Shown here: piece by piece, positions 34,505 to 43,030 of the stretch
Layout of the letters: each line of letters begins with the position of its first letter
Position numbering within the stretch: the first letter of the stretch is position 1
NCBI RefSeq assembly: GCF_900163645.1
Contig: NZ_FUKM01000011.1
Location: 1-64,000, forward strand
Length of the DNA: 64,000 nucleotides
Origin: Halomonas citrativorans
GTDB lineage: Bacteria > Pseudomonadota > Gammaproteobacteria > Pseudomonadales > Halomonadaceae
Direction: 5' to 3'
Translations under genes and position numbers: made by a program
The notes under the pieces: model-generated
The model's input: only the letters and a program-made list of their open reading frames with translations
Told to the model about the DNA's origin: nothing
Databases searched by the model: none

Positions 34505-37459
34505 ATGCAACTGGATAATTCGTTTATACCTTTAAACGCGCTGCCTGAGGCGCTTCAGCAAGAGGGCCAAAAGGTGGGTCAGCGGCTGAACGATGCGCTT
34601 GGCCAAGCGGATAATACTGCCTCAATGACCCAGCAGCCGCTGCCCTCGGGATGTTGGCAAGCGCTTACTCAACCACGCCGCGAGGCGCTGGCCAAGGTGC
34701 TAAGCGTATCCACCTTTGTGCTGGATACGTTCACCCGCTACCCGGGCTGGCTTGCAACGCTTGAAGCCAACGGCGAATTGGATGCGGCACCGGCCCGGAA
34801 CGATCAACAACAGTGGCTGCACGACGCACTGGAAAGCGCAGAAGATGAAGCGGCCATGCAGCGTGTGTTGCGGCGTTTTCGGCGTGCACGAATGGTGGGC
34901 ATCATCTGGCGGGATCTAAATCGGCCTGACGGTTATACCATGTGGGATACCGCTCACGCGGTTTCTCAACTGGCTGAGCTGTGTCTTGAGGCCGCGTTAC
35001 GTTGGCTTGAAGGTTTTTATGCGCCTCGCTGGGGTATGCCAGCGCCCCGTGCCGATGGCGCTGCCCAGCGCTTGGTCGTTCTTGGAATGGGTAAGCTGGG
35101 CGCGGGCGAACTGAATCTCTCCTCTGATATCGACCTGATTTTTGCCTTCCCTGAAAAAGGTGAGACGCAGGGCGGGCGCAAGCCGCTGGAGCATCAGGAA
35201 TACTTTACCAAGCTGGGCCAAAAGCTGATTGCCGCGCTGGATGCCATGACCGCAGATGGCTTTGTCTTTCGAGTGGATATGCGCTTGCGGCCGCTAGGCG
35301 ATGGCGGGCCGCTGGTAGGCAGTTTTGCCATGCTCTCAAGCTACTACCAGGACCAGGGACGCGAGTGGGAGCGTTACGCCCTGCTCAAGGCGCGCCCGGT
35401 GGCGGGAGATATAGAGGCGGGCATTGAACTATTGGCTGGCCTGCGCCCGTTTGTTTATCGCCGTTACCTGGATTTTGGCGCCATTGAGTCACTACGCGAG
35501 CTAAAAGCCATGATTAACCGTGAAGTAAAGCGCAAAGGGATGCAGAGCAATATCAAGCTCGGCCCTGGCGGCATTCGCGAAGTGGAATTTGTGGTGCAGG
35601 CGTTCCAACTGATTCGGGGCGGGCGGGATACGGAGCTGCAGGTAACGTCGTTGAAAACGGCCTTGAATCGCCTGCCCGAACTGGGGCTACTGCCTCAAAC
35701 GGTGGTCGATGAACTCATGCCTGATTACGCGTTTCTGCGCGACCTGGAGCACGTCATCCAAGCGCTTGAAGACCGCCAGACGCAAATGCTGCCGACGGAT
35801 GAGATCGACCAGGCCCGGATTGCTTTTGCCATGGGCTATCAAGATTGGGCACTACTGATGGAGGCGCTTGATGATGTTCGAGAGCGTGTTCGGCATCATT
35901 TTGATGCAGTGATTGCTGACCCCGAGGGGGATGCGGAAGAAACCAACGACGCAAGCCGCTTGGCGCCTGCGCAGTGGCGGTTGATCTGGCGCAACGAGCT
36001 GGAAGCGGACGAAGCAATCGCTTACTTACACAGTGCAGGATTCGCCGAGCCCGATAAGGTATTGAAGCGTCTGCAGAGTTTTTATCAATCGCGTCAGGTG
36101 CAAAGCATGCAGCGAATCGGTTTTGAGCGTCTTGATGCGCTAATGCCGCTACTGCTGGCCGCCGTGGCTGAAAATGAGACACCGGATATCGCGCTTGCCC
36201 GCGTACAGCCTTTGATTGAGGCGGTACTAAGGCGAACCGCCTATTTAGCGCTGCTGCGTGAAAACCCTCAGGCGCTTGAGCATCTCATGCGCTTATGCGT
36301 TGCCAGCCCATGGATTGCCGAGCGCCTTTCTCGCTATCCGATTCTGTTGGATGAGCTGTTAACGCCAGAAACTCTTTACACCCCAGCGGATAAAGCACGC
36401 TTGGCCGATGAGTTACGTCAAACGTTAAACCGGCTGCCTGAAGATGATGAAGAAGCCCAGCTTGAAGCATTGCGGGTGTTTAAACATGCCAAAATGCTTC
36501 ACGTTGCCGCCTCTGATATCGCTGGTACGCGTCATTTAATGAAAGTAAGTGATTACTTAACGTATATTGCTGAAGTGATTCTGGATGCCGTTTTGGCGAT
36601 GGCCTGGAAACATGTGACCCGTAAGCACGGAGTGCCCAAGGGGCTCAACGACCATGAACCGGCTTTTCTGATTATTGGCTATGGAAAGTTGGGCGGTATC
36701 GAGCTGGGTTATGGCTCTGATCTTGACCTGGTTTTTCTGCATGATAGCGACGGTAAAGGGGCTACCGACGGTCCTCGACCCATTGATACGCCGCTGTTTT
36801 TTACCCGGTTGGGCCAGCGCATTATTCACCTTCTAACCGCGGTGACGCCCGCAGGCAGCTTGTACGACGTCGATATGCGCTTGCGCCCCTCAGGCAATGC
36901 GGGGCTATTGGTGACCTCGCTTGATGCCTTTGCCGACTATCAACAGCAAAATGCCTGGACCTGGGAGCATCAGGCGCTAGTGCGCGCACGGGTCGTCGCC
37001 GGAAGCAGTGCGCTTGCCGAACGGTTTAACCAGATTCGTGGAGACATCCTGGGCAGGCTGCGTGATAAACAAGCCCTGCGAGATGATGTAGTCAACATGC
37101 GCCACAAAATGCGTGACCACTTGGGCAGTAAAACGCAGGAAACGCGCTTTAATTTGAAGCATGATGCTGGCGGTATGGTGGACATTGAATTTCTCTGCCA
37201 GTACGCGGTGTTAGCGCTGGCTAACCAAACCCCCACGCTACTTACCTACAGCGATAATATGCGTATTTTAGAGATGCTTGCCGAGAGTGGGCACTTACCT
37301 TCAGAGGAGGCTGAACAGTTAAAAGAAGCCTATCTAGCCTACCGCAGCAGAACACACCGCGCAGCACTAACAGGTGAGAAACCCATTGGTGAGGTCGATG
37401 ACTTTAAGGAGCACCGCGCAGCCGTCAACGCCCTTTGGCAGCGCTTTCTTGAACCCTAA
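34505..37459 (+). CDS. glnE: Bifunctional glutamine-synthetase adenylyltransferase/deadenylase
   Basis: A 984-residue enzyme that adds AMP to and removes it from glutamine synthetase under control of PII. Two nucleotidyltransferase domains are plain: the N-terminal deadenylylase with GMGKLGAGELNLSSDIDLIFAF (about residue 197) and the C-terminal adenylylase with GYGKLGGIELGYGSDLDLVFLHD (about residue 724), each followed by a MRLRP segment and helical bundle. Length is normal for GlnE (about 950-980). Confidence 0.97.
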   Translation: MQLDNSFIPLNALPEALQQEGQKVGQRLNDALGQADNTASMTQQPLPSGCWQALTQPRREALAKVLSVSTFVLDTFTRYPGWLATLEANGELDAAPARNDQQQWLHDALESAEDEAAMQRVLRRFRRARMVGIIWRDLNRPDGYTMWDTAHAVSQLAELCLEAALRWLEGFYAPRWGMPAPRADGAAQRLVVLGMGKLGAGELNLSSDIDLIFAFPEKGETQGGRKPLEHQEYFTKLGQKLIAALDAMTADGFVFRVDMRLRPLGDGGPLVGSFAMLSSYYQDQGREWERYALLKARPVAGDIEAGIELLAGLRPFVYRRYLDFGAIESLRELKAMINREVKRKGMQSNIKLGPGGIREVEFVVQAFQLIRGGRDTELQVTSLKTALNRLPELGLLPQTVVDELMPDYAFLRDLEHVIQALEDRQTQMLPTDEIDQARIAFAMGYQDWALLMEALDDVRERVRHHFDAVIADPEGDAEETNDASRLAPAQWRLIWRNELEADEAIAYLHSAGFAEPDKVLKRLQSFYQSRQVQSMQRIGFERLDALMPLLLAAVAENETPDIALARVQPLIEAVLRRTAYLALLRENPQALEHLMRLCVASPWIAERLSRYPILLDELLTPETLYTPADKARLADELRQTLNRLPEDDEEAQLEALRVFKHAKMLHVAASDIAGTRHLMKVSDYLTYIAEVILDAVLAMAWKHVTRKHGVPKGLNDHEPAFLIIGYGKLGGIELGYGSDLDLVFLHDSDGKGATDGPRPIDTPLFFTRLGQRIIHLLTAVTPAGSLYDVDMRLRPSGNAGLLVTSLDAFADYQQQNAWTWEHQALVRARVVAGSSALAERFNQIRGDILGRLRDKQALRDDVVNMRHKMRDHLGSKTQETRFNLKHDAGGMVDIEFLCQYAVLALANQTPTLLTYSDNMRILEMLAESGHLPSEEAEQLKEAYLAYRSRTHRAALTGEKPIGEVDDFKEHRAAVNALWQRFLEP

Positions 37460-37539
37460 ACAAGCCTCATGCCGATGATTAGCGGCGTGTGCTTAACGGC
37501 ACATCTCGGAGTGGCCCTTCGCTAAAAAGAACAGCGCCG

Positions 37540-37911
37540 TTAATCACGCGGCGTTGCCTTGTTATCTTCGTGTGTTTTTACCTCGTAACTTCCTTCCAGA
37601 ACATCCTGCTGACTTGACCGCGTGTGAGGCTCTGCATAACCGCCGCCAATATCCTGAGCTTGCTCGGCGCGCATCTGTTCCATCCGCTTTTTCATTTTAT
37701 GGCGCACAAAAGGCATCATGGCCCAGCCAATTAAAAGAAAGAACAGGCCTAGTATGACGCCAACCACCATTAGCACGCCAAACGCCAGCCACGTTAGCAG
37801 CAATTTTAAGCTACCCATTAGCCCGCCGGGCTGCGACTGCGCTGCGCGTGTACGCCATTGTTGAGCAGCTTGCCAAGCGGCGTTACGTTGATCGCGATTC
37901 ATCTGTGGCAT
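37540..37911 (-). CDS. Small membrane protein of unknown function
   Basis: A 123-residue protein with a hydrophilic start (MPQMNRDQRNAAWQAAQQW), one long or two closely spaced hydrophobic segments at about residues 35-70 (LLLTWLAFGVLMVVGVILGL and FFLLIGWAMMPFV), and a charged tail. The ATG at 37911 is chosen because the GGAGG site overlaps the ATG twelve bases upstream. No family recognised. It is convergent with glnE. Confidence 0.75.
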   Translation of the reverse strand: MPQMNRDQRNAAWQAAQQWRTRAAQSQPGGLMGSLKLLLTWLAFGVLMVVGVILGLFFLLIGWAMMPFVRHKMKKRMEQMRAEQAQDIGGGYAEPHTRSSQQDVLEGSYEVKTHEDNKATPRD

Positions 37912-37979
37912 AAAAGCCTCCATCGTCGTGTGCCTTATTGGAACATAGTTTGTTAGCCAAGTTCACTGAAGGCTGGCCT

Positions 37980-38231
37980 ATATCTTGCTACATTAAGAGT
38001 AATGGCGCCGCCATTGGCGTTTTAGGCATATTTGTTGACTGGACCCCTCAGGCAAAGGCGGTTGTTGAAGGGGGCGGGTTAACTGAAGAGGAGTGAACTT
38101 GTAGCCGCGTTCTGTTGCTCGCCGCCAATAATCACATCATTGCAGATACGCAACAAAATACCGTTGGCAACCGGTATCCATTAACACGCGATAGAAGACC
38201 CTGCTGGATAGGATCGCTAGCGCCAAAATAA
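37980..38231 (+). pseudogene. Relic of a chemoreceptor-type sensor domain
   Basis: Read in one frame, this stretch gives ...GAAIGVLGIFVDWTPQAKAV..LTEEE, a TGA at 38094-38096, then SRVLLLAANNHIIADTQ...VGNRYPL and a TAA at 38229-38231. From memory this matches the periplasmic or PAS-like sensor region of certain methyl-accepting chemotaxis proteins (pattern GVLGIFFDW..QA..VV..V.L..EEW.RTRVLLVDA.HR.IA), in which the stop occupies the place of a tryptophan. There is no start codon or ribosome-binding site and the rest of the receptor is missing. I read it as a decaying gene fragment. Confidence 0.55.
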
Positions 38232-38454
38232 TGCGACTTGGCTAAAAAAGAGCATCTAATGTTTTATTTTGGTGCAATGAACGCGCTAAAGAAGATGACT
38301 GAAAACAACTGTTTGCCCATTTAGATAATGGCGTTAAATGAGCATGCCCTTCATGAATAAACGAAGACTGTACATAAACATCGTTAACCCGCTAGGGTTA
38401 CAACGTCTATGTATAGTTTCTTTCATTCAATTGCTTATCTAACAAGGTGGTTGT
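38232..38454. other. Intergenic region upstream of the BCCT transporter
   Basis: No gene seen. AT-rich compared with the flanking genes, it must hold the promoter of the BCCT transporter and contains the long inverted repeat at 38371-38413. Confidence 0.5.
38371..38413 (+). promoter_or_regulatory. Long imperfect inverted repeat ahead of the BCCT gene
   Basis: Left arm TACATAAACATCGTTAACCC (38371-38390), loop GCTA, right arm GGGTTACAACGTCTATGTA (38395-38413). The arms pair over almost all of their 19-20 bases with three mismatches and one unpaired base. It ends 41 bases before the start codon, so it could be an operator or a leader hairpin that affects expression. Confidence 0.5.
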
Positions 38455-40080
38455 ATGGCAAATCATGGAGGAAAGTCGGTGTTTATTGCATCGGCTGTCA
38501 TCATTTTCAGCCTGGTCGTAGTGGGAGCAGCCTTTCCCGAAGGGTTCGGAAGTGCAGCCGAGTCGGCTCTCGCATCGGTAACGCGACTTTTTGGTTGGTT
38601 TTATCTTTTCTCTGTATTTGGGTTTGTTGTATTCCTGTTTTCACTGGCCTTTAGCAAGTATGGCAAGGTACGTTTAGGACCTCAGGACAGTACGCCCAAC
38701 TACACTTTTTTCTCATGGATCAGCATGCTGCTGGCGGCCGGGTTTGGTGTAGGGCTTGTGTTTTATGGCATGGCCGAGCCCATGACGCACTATATTGAGC
38801 CGCCCTACGGCGATGTGCCCGCCGAGACGGAAGCCGCCGCCCGCTATGCCATTCAATACAGTTACTTCAACTGGGGCATTCACCAATGGGCTGCCTTTTC
38901 GGTGGTGGGCCTGATCATTGCCTATTTCCAGTTCCGTAAAGGTCAGGCGGGGCTTGTTTCATCGGTGCTTTCATCCGTTACCGCAAAAAGACCGCGGCTT
39001 CGTCCTTATGCCTCGTGGCTGGATGTATTTGCGGTTGTCGCGACCGTGATGGGGGTGGCTACCTCGCTAGGGCTTGGGGTATTACAGATGAACGGCGGCT
39101 TGAACGCTGTTTTTGGCCTGCCTGAAAATGGGTTTTGGCAGTTTATTATTCTGTTGGTGATGTTCTGCGCCTATATGGCGTCGACCTGGTCCGGGCTTGA
39201 TAAAGGTATTAAGCGCCTTTCAAACCTGAACATGGTGCTGTGCATCGGGCTGATGGTGTATGTGTTGGTGACCGGCCCGACCATTGCGATCCTTGAAACG
39301 ATTACGCTAGGCATTGGTGACTACCTTCAGAACTTTATTGGGATGAGCCTACGTATCTCCCCATATAGTGATAATGAGTGGGCCAGTAGCTGGACGATTT
39401 TCTATTGGGCCTGGGTCATTGCATGGTCACCGTTTGTAGGTACGTTTATTGCGCGCGTGTCCCGCGGCCGTACGATTAAAGAGTATGTGTTTGGCGTATT
39501 GCTGGTTCCGCCACTGTTGGCTTGTCTCTGGATTGGCGTATTTGGGGGAGCAGCACTAAACATGGAGCTTAACGGCACAAATGTAGGGTTAGCGGCCGCC
39601 ACTCAGGAAAATATCACCGTGGCGCTGTTTAAAATGTTCGAGCTGATGCCGTTCTCTAACGTACTTTCTGTTGTTGCCATGATGCTCATCTTTATCTTTT
39701 TGGTAACATCGGCTGACTCTGCTTCTTATATCGTGGCGCAGATGACCGACAACGGCTCTATTAATCCCCCGCTTTATAAACGTATCATCTGGGGTGTGCT
39801 GATTGCGGCAATTTGTTTAACGCTGATTGTGGCGGGAGGCCTTTCCGGGCTTCAGTCAGCAGCAGTGCTGTCGGCACTACCGTTTACCTTTATTCTGTAT
39901 ATGATGGTCATTGTGCTGGTACGTGAGCTACGCGCAGATCGTAAGGCTATGTTGACCCAGCTCTATCGTCGCCACGGTGAAACGCCTGTTGGCGCCGATG
40001 CCTTTGAAGCTGAGCAGATGGGCGAAGAGGAGCGCTTACGCCGTGCACCTAATGTTATCAATCGGCGTATTAATAGCTAG
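38455..40080 (+). CDS. BCCT-family osmolyte transporter
   Basis: A 541-residue betaine/choline/carnitine transporter with twelve membrane segments. The family signature WTIFYWAWVIAWSPFVGTFIARVSRGRTIKEY lies near residue 318, and the substrate-site glycine-rich FGVGLVFYGMAEPMTHY near residue 97. The C-terminal hydrophilic tail (about 40 residues) is short, whereas strongly osmosensing members often carry longer tails. In a halophile it most likely imports glycine betaine, choline or ectoines with sodium or protons; the exact substrate is not determinable. The ATG at 38455 follows AAGGTGG. Confidence 0.93.
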   Translation: MANHGGKSVFIASAVIIFSLVVVGAAFPEGFGSAAESALASVTRLFGWFYLFSVFGFVVFLFSLAFSKYGKVRLGPQDSTPNYTFFSWISMLLAAGFGVGLVFYGMAEPMTHYIEPPYGDVPAETEAAARYAIQYSYFNWGIHQWAAFSVVGLIIAYFQFRKGQAGLVSSVLSSVTAKRPRLRPYASWLDVFAVVATVMGVATSLGLGVLQMNGGLNAVFGLPENGFWQFIILLVMFCAYMASTWSGLDKGIKRLSNLNMVLCIGLMVYVLVTGPTIAILETITLGIGDYLQNFIGMSLRISPYSDNEWASSWTIFYWAWVIAWSPFVGTFIARVSRGRTIKEYVFGVLLVPPLLACLWIGVFGGAALNMELNGTNVGLAAATQENITVALFKMFELMPFSNVLSVVAMMLIFIFLVTSADSASYIVAQMTDNGSINPPLYKRIIWGVLIAAICLTLIVAGGLSGLQSAAVLSALPFTFILYMMVIVLVRELRADRKAMLTQLYRRHGETPVGADAFEAEQMGEEERLRRAPNVINRRINS

Positions 40081-40129
40081 GTCAACTTAATCAGGTCTTC
40101 AGGAGCAAACACATGGAGCGAGGATGCTG

Positions 40130-40288
40130 ATGGCTCGGCGGGGACGTCACGGCGCAACACGACGCCAGCCCAAGGGGCAGGCGCTTGAGCGTTGGTTGGA
40201 CCGTTGGCTGGACCGCGTCGTTACGGTCGCCGTTGTAACGGCACTGGTGATTGGCCTGTCGGCTGTCTTGGCACATTGGCTTTTGTAG
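40130..40288 (+). CDS. Small single-pass membrane protein, 52 residues
   Basis: A short frame with a very basic N-terminal half (MARRGRHGATRRQPKGQ), an RWLDRWLDR repeat and one hydrophobic helix (VVTVAVVTALVIGLSAVLAH). The ATG has GGAGCGAGG six bases upstream and overlaps by one base the stop of a five-codon frame at 40113-40130 that itself follows AGGAG. It begins 49 bases after the BCCT stop and precedes a strong terminator, so it is probably co-transcribed with the transporter. No family recognised. Confidence 0.5.
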   Translation: MARRGRHGATRRQPKGQALERWLDRWLDRVVTVAVVTALVIGLSAVLAHWLL

Positions 40289-40327
40289 GCCAACCTGGTG
40301 TAACGCAGTCCTGATTGAAATGCAGTC

Positions 40328-40355
40328 AAAGCGCCCGGCGATAAGCCGGGCGTTT
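40328..40355 (+). terminator. Terminator after the BCCT gene and small protein
   Basis: CGCCCGGC-GATAA-GCCGGGCG, an 8-bp perfect stem extended by AAA/TTT across one bulged base. Confidence 0.8.
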
Positions 40356-40441
40356 GCTTATACAGTAAGCTTTAAGCGTTTTGTCATACCTTACAGGCGC
40401 TAATGTGCAGGCTTGCCACTGCCCCTAAAGAGAGACTCCCG

Positions 40442-41788
40442 ATGTTGCTAAATGATGCTGCCAAGGCTGCTTCTTCCTACGCTTCACGCCGCGAAATATT
40501 CGGCTGGGCCATGTTTGATTTCGCTAATCAGGCGTACACCTTGCTGATCATTACGGTGGTGTTTGGTGAGCTGTTTACCACAGTGATTGTAGGGGACCGA
40601 GGCGATGGTTTTCGGTTGGCCAACTTTCTATGGAGCCTGGCGCTAGCGGTCAGTTATTTAATGGTGGTAGTAACGGCCCCACTTTGCGGTGCGATTATGG
40701 ATTATCGGGCCGAGAAAAAACGCTTTTTGTTTTTTAGCTACCTAGCCACGGTCGCCACTACCGCGATGCTTTACTTTGTATCTCCCGGCTATGTCGTGCT
40801 GGGGCTTGTCCTGATTGTGCTGTCCAATTATGCCTACTCCATGGGAGAGTCCTTTATTGCGGCCTTTCTACCGGAACTTGGGCCGCCTGAAAAGCTTGGC
40901 AAGATTTCCGGGTTTGGCTGGTCACTAGGATATATTGGCGGGCTGTTTGCTGCGGGCTTTACCCTCGTCGTACTGGGGGAGGCAACCGTTGAAAACTATG
41001 AACGTATCCGTTGGGTGGGGCCCTTCGCGGCCGGTTTTTTCTTGATTACCGCTATTCCCACCTTCCTGTGGCTTAAAGAGCGCGGCACTCCCAAACCTTC
41101 TGGGGTGGCGTACTGGGATATTGCCCAACAGCGCGTACGTTCAACCCTGCATGAGTTGCGCTATTTCAAAGACTTGAGTGTGTTCCTTGTCTCGCTGCTG
41201 TTTTCCATGGCGGGGGTCTACATCATTATTGCGTTTGCGTTTATCTATGGCGCCCAGGTGATTGGCTGGGATGAAAGCGTACGCAATATCATGTTTATTA
41301 TCGTTCAGATAACCGCGGCGGCCGGAGCGCTCGGGTTTGGCTGGCTTCAGGACCGGTTAGGCGCGAAACACACCTATCAAATAACGCTTGGCCTGTGGGT
41401 AGTTGCGATTATTGCCATTTGGGCAACGCCCGAAATAACCGCTTGGGCAAATATGCGTTTTGATTGGCAGTGGCAGGCACAGCATGTCTTTCTAGCGGTT
41501 GGTTGCCTGGCGGGGCTCAGTTTAGGATCTAGTCAGTCGGCAAGCCGCGCCTTGGTGGGGGTGTTTTCACCGCTTGAAAAATCGGCTGAATTTTTTGGCT
41601 TTTGGGGTCTGGCGAATAAATTGGCAGGCGTGCTGGGCATCGTGATGCTGGGTGTACTGCAAACGATCATTGGCCTACAAGCATCTATCCTTTTATGTGC
41701 AGGCCTGTTTGTTATCGCAATGTTGATTTGTGCAAACGTTAATGAGCGACGAGGGCGTGATGCCGCCATTGCGTGGCAGAGCGCTTAA
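40442..41788 (+). CDS. MFS transporter of the UMF1/Atg22-like family
   Basis: A 448-residue membrane protein with twelve predicted segments. EIFGWAMFDFANQAYTLLIITVVF at the start and SNYAYSMGESFIAAFLPELGPPEKLGKISGFGWSLGYIGG in the first half are diagnostic of this unknown-major-facilitator branch, related to the yeast vacuolar amino-acid effluxer Atg22. The substrate is unknown. The ATG at 40442 is preferred over an upstream one at 40403 because it gives the family's N-terminus. The aspartic-protease gene follows after 24 bases. Confidence 0.88.
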   Translation: MLLNDAAKAASSYASRREIFGWAMFDFANQAYTLLIITVVFGELFTTVIVGDRGDGFRLANFLWSLALAVSYLMVVVTAPLCGAIMDYRAEKKRFLFFSYLATVATTAMLYFVSPGYVVLGLVLIVLSNYAYSMGESFIAAFLPELGPPEKLGKISGFGWSLGYIGGLFAAGFTLVVLGEATVENYERIRWVGPFAAGFFLITAIPTFLWLKERGTPKPSGVAYWDIAQQRVRSTLHELRYFKDLSVFLVSLLFSMAGVYIIIAFAFIYGAQVIGWDESVRNIMFIIVQITAAAGALGFGWLQDRLGAKHTYQITLGLWVVAIIAIWATPEITAWANMRFDWQWQAQHVFLAVGCLAGLSLGSSQSASRALVGVFSPLEKSAEFFGFWGLANKLAGVLGIVMLGVLQTIIGLQASILLCAGLFVIAMLICANVNERRGRDAAIAWQSA

Positions 41789-41812
41789 TATACCGCAAGC
41801 GGGGAGCACATC

Positions 41813-42322
41813 ATGCAGACAGCACAGCGTGGCAGCATCGTGATGATGCTGCTTTTCTGGGTACTGTTAATCGGTTTGGGTACCTGGTGGCTGGATGGGG
41901 GGATGGAAAAAATACTGAACCCCAATGCCCATATCGTGCAGACTGCGACTGACGGTGGCCCCGTTACTTTAAAGCGTAACCGTTCGGGGCACTTTGAAGC
42001 ACCGGGCGAAATTAACGGTGAGCCGGTGACTTTTTTACTGGATACCGGCGCTACCTATGTGGCCGTTTCAGATGAGCTGGCCAATCGGTTGGGGCTCGAA
42101 CGTGGGCGCAGTGCCTGGTTTAATACGGCCAACGGTCGCGTACAAGGAAACCTTACTCAGCTTGATGAAGTAACGCTGGGTGGTATCAATATCCGTAATG
42201 TACAAGGCTCCATCAGCCCCGGCATGGAAAATCATGTCGTGCTGCTGGGTATGAGCTTTTTGCATCTGCTGAATATTGAAATACGCAGCGGCGAAATGGT
42301 TCTGAGCCTACCCGATTCATAA
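41813..42322 (+). CDS. Retropepsin-like aspartic protease, membrane anchored
   Basis: A 169-residue protein of the TIGR02281-type bacterial clan-AA aspartic protease family. An N-terminal membrane helix (IVMMLLFWVLLIGLGTWWL) precedes a periplasmic domain with the catalytic loop FLLDTGATYVAVSDELANRLGL (DTGA) near residue 82 and the second family strand HVVLLGMSFLHLLNIEI. Such proteins have one DTG motif and would act as dimers. Natural substrate unknown. Confidence 0.88.
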   Translation: MQTAQRGSIVMMLLFWVLLIGLGTWWLDGGMEKILNPNAHIVQTATDGGPVTLKRNRSGHFEAPGEINGEPVTFLLDTGATYVAVSDELANRLGLERGRSAWFNTANGRVQGNLTQLDEVTLGGINIRNVQGSISPGMENHVVLLGMSFLHLLNIEIRSGEMVLSLPDS

Positions 42323-42393
42323 GCGATACTTGTGAATAGTGTATTGATGTGCTTAGCTAAAAGCTCACGGAAACGAATAGGCAAGGAGTTGCT

Positions 42394-42573
42394 ATGGGTA
42401 TTGAAGTCGGTGGATTACTCGGTCTGATTTGGCTCATTATTATTGTTTGGGCCATTGTCAAAGTTGCTAAAAGTTCAGCAGGCGGTCTGGCTAAAGTACT
42501 GTGGATATTAGCGCTGCTGATCTTCCCACTGGTAGGCCTGATTGCATGGCTACTATTAGGGCCCAAAGGATAG
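42394..42573 (+). CDS. PLDc N-terminal-domain-like small membrane protein, 59 residues
   Basis: A 59-residue protein made of two hydrophobic helices (GLLGLIWLIIIVWAIVKVA and LWILALLIFPLVGLIAWLLLG) ending GPKG. This two-helix arrangement is that of the N-terminal domain of cardiolipin synthases (PLDc_N), found alone in many bacteria. AAGGAG lies six bases before the ATG. A terminator follows at 42633. Function unknown. Confidence 0.8.
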   Translation: MGIEVGGLLGLIWLIIIVWAIVKVAKSSAGGLAKVLWILALLIFPLVGLIAWLLLGPKG

Positions 42574-42632
42574 CCAAGCGGGCTAAAGGCTGTGCTGCCG
42601 GTTAGCGGTGGCGCTGCAAATATCGGCTTTAA

Positions 42633-42658
42633 AAAAGGCAGGCATCGCGCCTGCCTTT
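42633..42658. terminator. Terminator between two convergent small genes
   Basis: AAAAGGCAGGC, ATCGC-type loop, GCCTGCCTTTT. Serves the PLDc_N-like gene and perhaps the convergent 44-residue frame. Confidence 0.8.
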
Positions 42659-42675
42659 TCTATAAGTATGTACCG

Positions 42676-42810
42676 TTACGCACTGTTTCCATTACTGGGC
42701 GGCGCTTTATAGTGGCCAGGGATTGTTACTCTTTCCCCGTTGGGTAAATCGCGCACCTGAGTAGGAACATAAACACGCTTGATAACACTTTTAGCTTTAC
42801 CATCTTTCAT
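42676..42810 (-). CDS. Small basic protein, 44 residues
   Basis: A short frame, MKDGKAKSVIKRVYVPTQVR followed by DLPNGERVTIPGHYKAPPSNG, with an ideal AGGAG site seven to eight bases before the ATG at 42810. Composition is soluble and basic, with no membrane segment or cysteine. The good ribosome-binding site and terminator-proximal stop support translation. No family recognised. Confidence 0.5.
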   Translation of the reverse strand: MKDGKAKSVIKRVYVPTQVRDLPNGERVTIPGHYKAPPSNGNSA

Positions 42811-43030
42811 GGCTTACTCCTCTAGCCAGATTGTCGACAGTCCGCTGTCTACATTAGCCCTCTGTTTTGGAAGAATCAAGCGGTGCGCGACGGCAAGTAG
42901 AGAAAAGCGGCTGCTGCTCAGAAGGGGTGTTTGCTGGGTTTTGAGGTATCCTGTGAACAGGTAACCGCCTACCTTTTGAGAACGACTGACTACATGAATG
43001 ACTAACTGCCTAAGCGGAGTGAAGGATAAG

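Noticed and set aside
37460-37539. Terminator between glnE and the convergent small membrane-protein gene
   Set aside because: No stable hairpin with a T-run could be identified.
42779-42964. A 61-codon plus-strand frame upstream of the response regulator
   Set aside because: It overlaps the 44-residue minus-strand gene that has a better start signal, and its product looks like no protein family.
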